From Acanthosepion esculentum (Eukaryota; Mollusca; Cephalopoda; Sepiida; Sepiidae), in NCBI GenBank assembly GCA_964036315.1, contig OZ038507.1, forward strand, positions 60,863,502-60,927,501: a DNA stretch of 64,000 nucleotides, in the 5' to 3' direction. Below, piece by piece: positions 63,921 to 64,000 of this stretch. Position 1 is the first letter of the stretch, and each line of letters starts with the position of its first letter. The notes beneath the pieces were generated by a model. It was given only the letters and a program-made list of their open reading frames with translations, ran no database searches and was not told where the DNA came from. Position numbers and translations under genes: made by a program.

Positions 63921-64000
63921 GAAAAACAGCATACAAATTCTATATTATGAAAATAGTGAATACAACAATAACCCTCATAGCTACCCTAACACTTGGAAAC

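Larger units (their letters stand above)
52521..64000 (-). repeat. Satellite array B, related ~180 bp family, inverted relative to A
   Basis: From about 52,521 the repeating unit reads AACCCTAGCTTTTTTC, AATTGCACAAAATGATGC, GAAATAAATACAGAAAAAC, ACACCTGGAAACGCCC on the + strand. Its reverse complement aligns with the A monomer: GCTAGGGTTAG, then T instead of C, then ATTTGGGCGT, followed by weaker but collinear similarity through the CTGT/CATTTATT region. B is therefore a diverged sister family in opposite orientation, not a simple inverted copy of A. The period is 180 bp in the clean part and 175-181 bp in degenerate copies; about 64 monomers are present. I counted 53 G+C in one unit (about 29%). 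The array continues past the right end of the window. Confidence 0.96.

Noticed and set aside
1..64000. CRISPR array, because of regular repeats
   Set aside because: The repeat unit fills the entire 180 bp period; there are no unique spacers, no leader and no cas genes.
1..64000. True telomere array
   Set aside because: The TAGGGTTAG motif occurs once or twice per 180 bp and never as a tandem run of telomere units.
1..64000. tRNA, rRNA or other structured RNA genes
   Set aside because: No tRNA-like arms or conserved rRNA segments were noticed, and every stretch is accounted for by the two satellite families.
1..64000. TATA-like AGTATATTTTAAC as promoters
   Set aside because: The motif is part of the AT-rich monomer and repeats about 290 times with no downstream gene.

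Overview
The whole 64 kb window is satellite DNA. I find no gene, RNA gene, transposon or unique-sequence island on either strand. It suggests a eukaryotic chromosome (centromeric, pericentromeric or other heterochromatic block) because one AT-rich unit of about 180 bp repeats head to tail from the first base to the last. I do not recognise the satellite family. A 180 bp, nucleosome-sized unit is common in plant centromeres but also occurs in animals, so I do not name a kingdom.

Layout. (1) About 1-52,513: array 'A', roughly 290 head-to-tail monomers of about 180 bp (about 32% G+C counted on one monomer), T-rich and G-over-C on the + strand. (2) About 52,200-52,520: two badly degenerate A-type monomers carrying some bases typical of the second family. 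(3) About 52,514-52,526: a head-to-head/tail switch point where orientation reverses. (4) About 52,521-64,000: array 'B', about 64 monomers of a related but clearly distinct 180 bp family in the opposite orientation (about 29% G+C). A and the reverse complement of B align along most of their length and share one nearly unchanged block, GCTAGGGTTAG-Y-ATTTGGGCG. Both arrays run off the window ends.

Inside array A, monomer variants are arranged in many local higher-order blocks, each with its own period: 1,982 bp (1-3.6 kb), 1,896 bp (3.3-5.7 kb), 2,520 bp (6.1-9.7 kb), 2,159 bp (9.7-13.1 kb), 1,618 bp (14.7-16.9 kb), 1,260 bp (18.5-21.0 kb), 360 bp (22.3-23.0 kb), 1,798 bp (25.9-29.8 kb), 1,440 bp (31.6-34.8 kb), 720/1,080/1,620 bp (39-42.8 kb), 2,983 and 900 bp (44-48.4 kb) and 359 bp (50.6-51.5 kb). 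No single higher-order repeat spans the array, which looks like a patchwork of local unequal exchanges or conversions. Four clearly truncated monomers are present as two pairs with identical deletion junctions.

Inside array B, monomers next to the switch point are diverged and indel-bearing. They become nearly identical from about 58.7 kb onward. There the exact 180 bp (3 x 60) period lets one reading frame stay open for 711 codons; I judge this frame to be a by-product of the repeat and not a gene. A later sub-variant that places an in-frame TAA in each monomer dominates 61.7-63.8 kb.
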